Shown in pieces: positions 41,864 through 46,049 of a stretch of 46,049 nucleotides of DNA. The translations under genes were made by a program, and so were the position numbers. Under the pieces are notes generated by a model. It worked only from the letters and a program-made list of their open reading frames with translations, did no database searches and was not told the origin of the DNA. Position 1 is the stretch's first letter, and each line of letters opens with the position of its first letter. This DNA comes from Fonsecaea monophora (Eukaryota > Ascomycota > Eurotiomycetes > Chaetothyriales > Herpotrichiellaceae). The DNA lies in contig NW_019174104.1 in NCBI RefSeq assembly GCF_001642475.1, positions 1 to 46,049 on the forward strand, given 5' to 3'.

Positions 41864-43488
41864 TTTCCTCCCCGTTGCACTTGTCGAGAGAGCGTCAATC
41901 TGACGGCCAAGCTCAGATACAGTGAACCACAGCTGTAATGTACCAAGTGATCGTAAAATGTCCTCGATGTACTCGGTACCTAGTTGTGGAATACCAAGTC
42001 GATCTAGCCGACGAGGGTAGGACTGACGAGCACCACTCTTCCCAAAACAGACAATGCAATGTTTCGCACGGGGACCGTGATGGGGATTGGAATCTGTGTG
42101 ATTCAACGTGACGGTTCATCAATCCCCTGGTCCTTTTGTGCGTGATAAGTAGCTTCTTAAATTGATTGATGGTTGGTTGATGTTTAGTTATGGATTCCCC
42201 GCCCGCCGGGGAAGAGGAGGTGGCGCATGTTCCGCCGCTACAAAGAGGGTCAGGGTCGGTTGATGCCGGGAGATCCACCATCTTATTGAGTATTGAGTAA
42301 TTGGCCGAGTATCTGTACGAGTAGCGATAGCCCAACTAGTTGATTCAGGTGGGTGATGGTGGGCGGTGTGATGATCCTTGTTCGCTTATTCCTTGGGGTC
42401 CGGAGCTTGTCCGACTTCAACTATTGAGTATCTCTTCGCATCACCAAATACAAGGCAAAAGACGCTCATTGTATGTGGTCATGGGGAGCTTGTTACTACT
42501 TGATACAGAGCTCCTCTCCCCTTCAAGTCTACTGATAGAATGGATATCTTCTCTACAGCCTCGACAACCAACTCGCTCAAGGAAACTAGTTCCCTTTATC
42601 TTTCGACCGTTGACCAGGTCGCATCTTGGCCTCGCTTTGCATGGTCTACAAAGTAACCCTTGCAAGAGCCCTTGGCGAGAAACAAACTATCGCCCACGTA
42701 CTTAGTTGGGAGCCTCCTCATTGGGAGTACTCGGTACCGAAGCATGTATCCATGCTTCCCCTACTGTCTGTGGCGCGCTACTCTTTATCTCGCGTTACAG
42801 AACCTCTCAAGGACCAAAGTTCAACCCTGTCGTTTTCAACCATTCGTCCCCTGGTCTGATCAGCCTCCTTGCAGTACTTTGGCGCAGTCTAACAACTTCC
42901 CCCCTCCAAAACTACATTGAAATGCCCGAACTAAAGACTCCACGACGGCTTGGTTGCCGGATCTGCACTCTTTTTGGCCTTGTAATTACTAGGACCCCTG
43001 GGGTCGCGTCAGGCCCGGCTCATGTACCTATTGATTCTTGGTTGCCAGTTGTTCAACACTACATGCATGGATGGCGTTGAAGTCCCCCTGTTCATTAATC
43101 AATCCCTTGTCTATCCATGCAGAGACAAACTGACAGACATATCGTTTCTCTACGCGAGGTGGGGGGAGATGAGACCCGACTTGGAGTCTAGGGGATGAGA
43201 TCGAGACCCTTTTGCGACTTTCGACCTGGTCTTTGCTTCCAGCTACCGGTGAACTTGTATGTCGAGTGCGCATGGGTCGCTAACTGACCACGTTGATCTC
43301 CAGCTCGTGGCTCGCTACTTGGTACCACAGCTCCTCGAGAAAATCATCCGGAGTCTTTAACGTCTGGTAAAAGTTCTCTTGTTTTTGTTTCATGCTCCCT
43401 CGAGTAAGTGTTTCTAGCCTTTCTTCACAAGATCTTGATATTTGTGTCCAGCGAAAGTTCTATTTCTGGTTCATCCTCTGCAGCAATC
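41864..43488. other. Intergenic between divergent methyltransferase and MFS genes
   Basis: About 1.6 kb. It probably contains a missing 5' exon of the methyltransferase near 41864-41940 and both promoters. A GGTACCTAG word is at 41975-41983. No other gene recognised. Confidence 0.5.
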
Positions 43489-45130
43489 ATGAGTGCGCCT
43501 TCATCTTCCTCCGGGGCTGGTGAAAAGCCAGAGACTTCAAAGGACGCTCAGGCGGAGAGCACCGTTGTCGCTCTCAGCAACAGCGATGATGGGCCCAGTG
43601 TCCTCGACGGGCTGGGCTCAGATGATAGCCAAAGTCCACAGAATTGGAGTCCGTGGAGGAAACGACTATTGTTCCTTGCGTTGATGTCCAGTTCGATCCT
43701 CGCAGACGGGTATGTTTCTTTATCCCTCCCTTAATCATGAATGTCAAAAGCTGACCTTTTGTCGAAAAATAGAGGCATGACTTGGGGTGCGACGCTCGTG
43801 GCTCCTCAGGCTATTGAATGGCACACCTCGATCACCCACTCGGCCACTTCTCTCAACTACGGTATCCTCCTCCAGGGTTTCGGCGGCATATTTGCCGTAC
43901 CTTTTATCGATGCGTATGGACGGTGAGTTACCAAAACACAGTTAATGTCATTTGACCGCGCTTTGTAGCCTGCTGACTGTTCTTGGTAGCCTTCCCGTCT
44001 GGCTCTATCCCCAGATTGTCACCCTCTTTGTCGTCCTCGGATGTGTTTACGCGCAGTCATGGTCCGTCTTCACGGCTTTACGTGCCCTCCAGGGCTTGTT
44101 CGGCACAGTGCCCCAGGTGATTGGCCTGCCCATAATTCACGACATGTACCCTCCGCACGAATGGCCGCGATACATCAACATCTGGGGCACAACCTTTCTG
44201 GTCGGCCCGTTCCTCTTCCCAGCCATCGCGGGATATATTTTGGAGGGCACCGGGTCCTGGCGCGACTGCTTCAAAGTCCTGACGGGGTTCTACGGTTTCT
44301 CCACGCTGATGATCCTGGCGTTCGGCTATGAGACGTACTACACCAAGTCATCGACGGGGGCGCGGCAAACCAGCCGGATCAAATCGTTCTTTGGGATTGG
44401 GAACACCAACCTCCCCAAAGCACGCACGCTCTCCGAGTCGACGGTCAACATCATCAAGCTCACCTTCACCCTCCCCATCCTCCTGGTCGGTCTGTCCACC
44501 ATGATCAACTTCACGTGGCCGATCGGAATCACGACGACGGTGGACGCCTTCGTCCGAGCACCGCCTTACCTCTTCGACAACGTCGCCGACGCCTCGATCC
44601 GTTTTGCCGGCGTCATCGGCGCCCTTTTGGGATTTTGTTTCGGATACTTCTTCAACGAATGGATCTACGAGGGCTCCGGCGGGAAGCGCAAGGCCCACTG
44701 GCGCAGCGAATACCGACTGCACGGCGTGTGGTTCCCCATTGGCAGCATGGTGTGTGGCCTGCTGACGTACGGCCTCACGCTCAACTACGGCAAGAGTTGG
44801 GTCGGCCTCGCCTTCGGCTGGGTCATGGTCAACATCGGCCTGGTGGGCACCATGGTCGCCATTACCGCGTTCGCCCTGGAGAAATACCCCACCCACTCGG
44901 CCGTCGTGTCCGCCATCATCAACATGTGGCGTACGTGCGGTGGCTTCGCTGTCGGGTATTTCCAGCCCAGCTGGATCGCGAAGGACGGTGTCGCAGCCGT
45001 CTTTGCCACCCAGGCCGCCGTGGTGGCTGTCTGCGCCGTCATCCTCATCGGAGCGACCATTTGGCTGGGAAGGCGTGCTGCTGCTGCGAGTAACAAGTCT
45101 GCCGCAGATGTTGTCGCTGGTCAAGCGTGA
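43489..45130 (+). CDS. MFS transporter (DHA1-like drug/metabolite exporter)
   Basis: Major facilitator superfamily carrier. Exons 43489-43709, 43773-43922 and 43990-45130 join in phase to 503 residues. A Ser/Asp-rich cytosolic N-terminus of about 65 residues ends in QNWSPWRKRLLFLALMSSS, typical of fungal DHA-type pumps, then GMTWGATLVAPQAIEW, GILLQGFGGIFAVPFIDAYG and the GR-LPVWLYPQIVT loop after TM2, RALQGLFGTVPQVIGLPIIHD, and a C-terminal half with INFTWPIGITTTVDAF and YFQPSWIAKDG. Intron 2 has two usable acceptors (43966 and 43990); I prefer the second because the protein then reads YGRLPVWLYPQ as in the family. Substrate unknown. Confidence 0.92.
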
Positions 45131-46049
45131 GCGGCGAATATATGGTTTCGTTCTATACCCAGAGAATCGGGGGATAGCAATCTCTAAGAGTGTGTTTGGT
45201 TTTAATTTCTGAGCGGGTAGGGTCGTGGCGTCTGATAATAAGTGAGGATATTCGAAGGAAGGGGAACAAGTTCTTAAAAGTCGGTCGATGCGCGGGTAGA
45301 TAGTGCTTGGTGAGGGCCTCGTACTTCAATGCTAGTCAACATAGCGGTTGTCAGTCAAAATACATGTGTGTTTCCTTCTACATACTCAAGATGAATATGG
45401 AAGCAGTGATGGCGACTGGCCTCACAGAAGTCTTTGCGAGGTGTGTGTGTTGGACAACCCTCTCTGGCCCCAGCTTGAACAGCAGCATCATCCCTATGAT
45501 ATATTGATTCTCCTATAGGAGAGCTTGCCTCATTCTCTCCTCGGGTTCCATGTATCTGCCTGCACTCGAGCAGTGGAAAGGCAGACTCGAACTGGCGAAT
45601 GAGGCCTTTTATGTCGGAGTCTCGCTGGGTAGAGATGGCGTCCCCTTTCCTTCGCCGTGATAAGGGACTCAAGTCAACAGATCACCGGTATGTAGGTACT
45701 GGTACAAACCCCACCAGAAATCACTTAGTATATATGTTTTCTCTCTCTAAATTCTGTCACGCAAAGACCCCCTTCTCCACAACAAGGGCGAAACCGAATT
45801 TACCACGAGTTCGAGTCCCGATTACGGCACATCTGGGTTCCTGTCAGGTCAAAACTAACTCCGGGTTAGTGGGCATCAGGACCTCGATTCCTTCCTCCGG
45901 TCCTCCCTCCCTCCGATGACGACGACCCGCCTCGATCCGACGACATCGACGACATCAACCACTGTAGTATAAAATTCGTAGTAAAACCGGTCGAGAAAAA
46001 CCAACCCTGTAAAGGGCGAGTTTTCCTTGTCACAGACCAGCAGGTTGAG
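45131..46049. other. Right end, no supported gene
   Basis: 919 bp after the MFS stop. Short open frames only. The last 250 bp are C/T-rich and may be the promoter or leader of a gene beyond the edge. Confidence 0.5.

Noticed and set aside
44348..45124. 258-codon open frame antisense to the right-hand MFS gene
   Set aside because: Same kind of shadow; no recognisable family.
45807..45820. GAGTTCGAGTCCCG, resembling a tRNA T-arm
   Set aside because: The flanking bases do not pair as a T-stem, and no acceptor or anticodon arm can be built around it.

Overview
The window is nuclear DNA of a filamentous ascomycete (Pezizomycotina). The signs are short 48-110 nt spliceosomal introns with GTAAGT-like donors and CTAAC-type branch points, a Zn2Cys6 regulator, a fungal hybrid histidine kinase, a SAT/PTH11-type 7TM protein and fungal flavoenzyme families. 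Order or species cannot be fixed from the sequence alone. All gene models below were built by hand from splice sites and reading phase.

Left part, about 92-21489: a compact metabolic gene cluster. In order it holds an alpha/beta hydrolase (minus, cut by the left edge), a Zn2Cys6 transcription factor (minus), a poorly conserved stretch with a possible gene relic, a nitronate monooxygenase (plus), a divergent pair of Baeyer-Villiger-type flavin monooxygenases (minus/plus), a cyclase/kynurenine-formamidase-like hydrolase (minus), an acyl-CoA dehydrogenase C-terminal remnant (minus), a 4-coumarate/acyl-CoA ligase (plus) and a monocarboxylate-type MFS transporter (minus). There is no polyketide synthase, NRPS or terpene synthase in view. 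The enzymes fit an oxidative route: ketone to ester/lactone (BVMO), hydrolysis (alpha/beta hydrolase, cyclase), activation to a CoA thioester (ligase), with a carboxylate carrier. Promoters in this block share a near-palindromic motif, CTCCGGATTRCCGAA (CGG-N4-CCG), 100-170 bp upstream of start codons. It is the strongest unexplained signal in the window and a good candidate for the operator of the cluster's own Zn2Cys6 regulator.

Middle part, about 23550-35921: ordinary cellular genes. These are a 1418-residue hybrid histidine kinase in one exon (minus), a vacuolar-type Ca2+/H+ exchanger with a very long central loop and an 821-nt ATG-free leader (plus), and an amino-acid/GABA-type permease (plus).

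Right part, about 36095-45130: a small Pro/Gln-rich putative protein of uncertain structure (plus), a SAT/PTH11-like 7TM protein (minus), an O-methyltransferase (minus) and a second MFS transporter (plus), then about 0.9 kb with no recognisable gene. Two introns in the window (in the CoA ligase and the 7TM gene) use GC-AG borders, and several genes contain 14-23 nt microexons.
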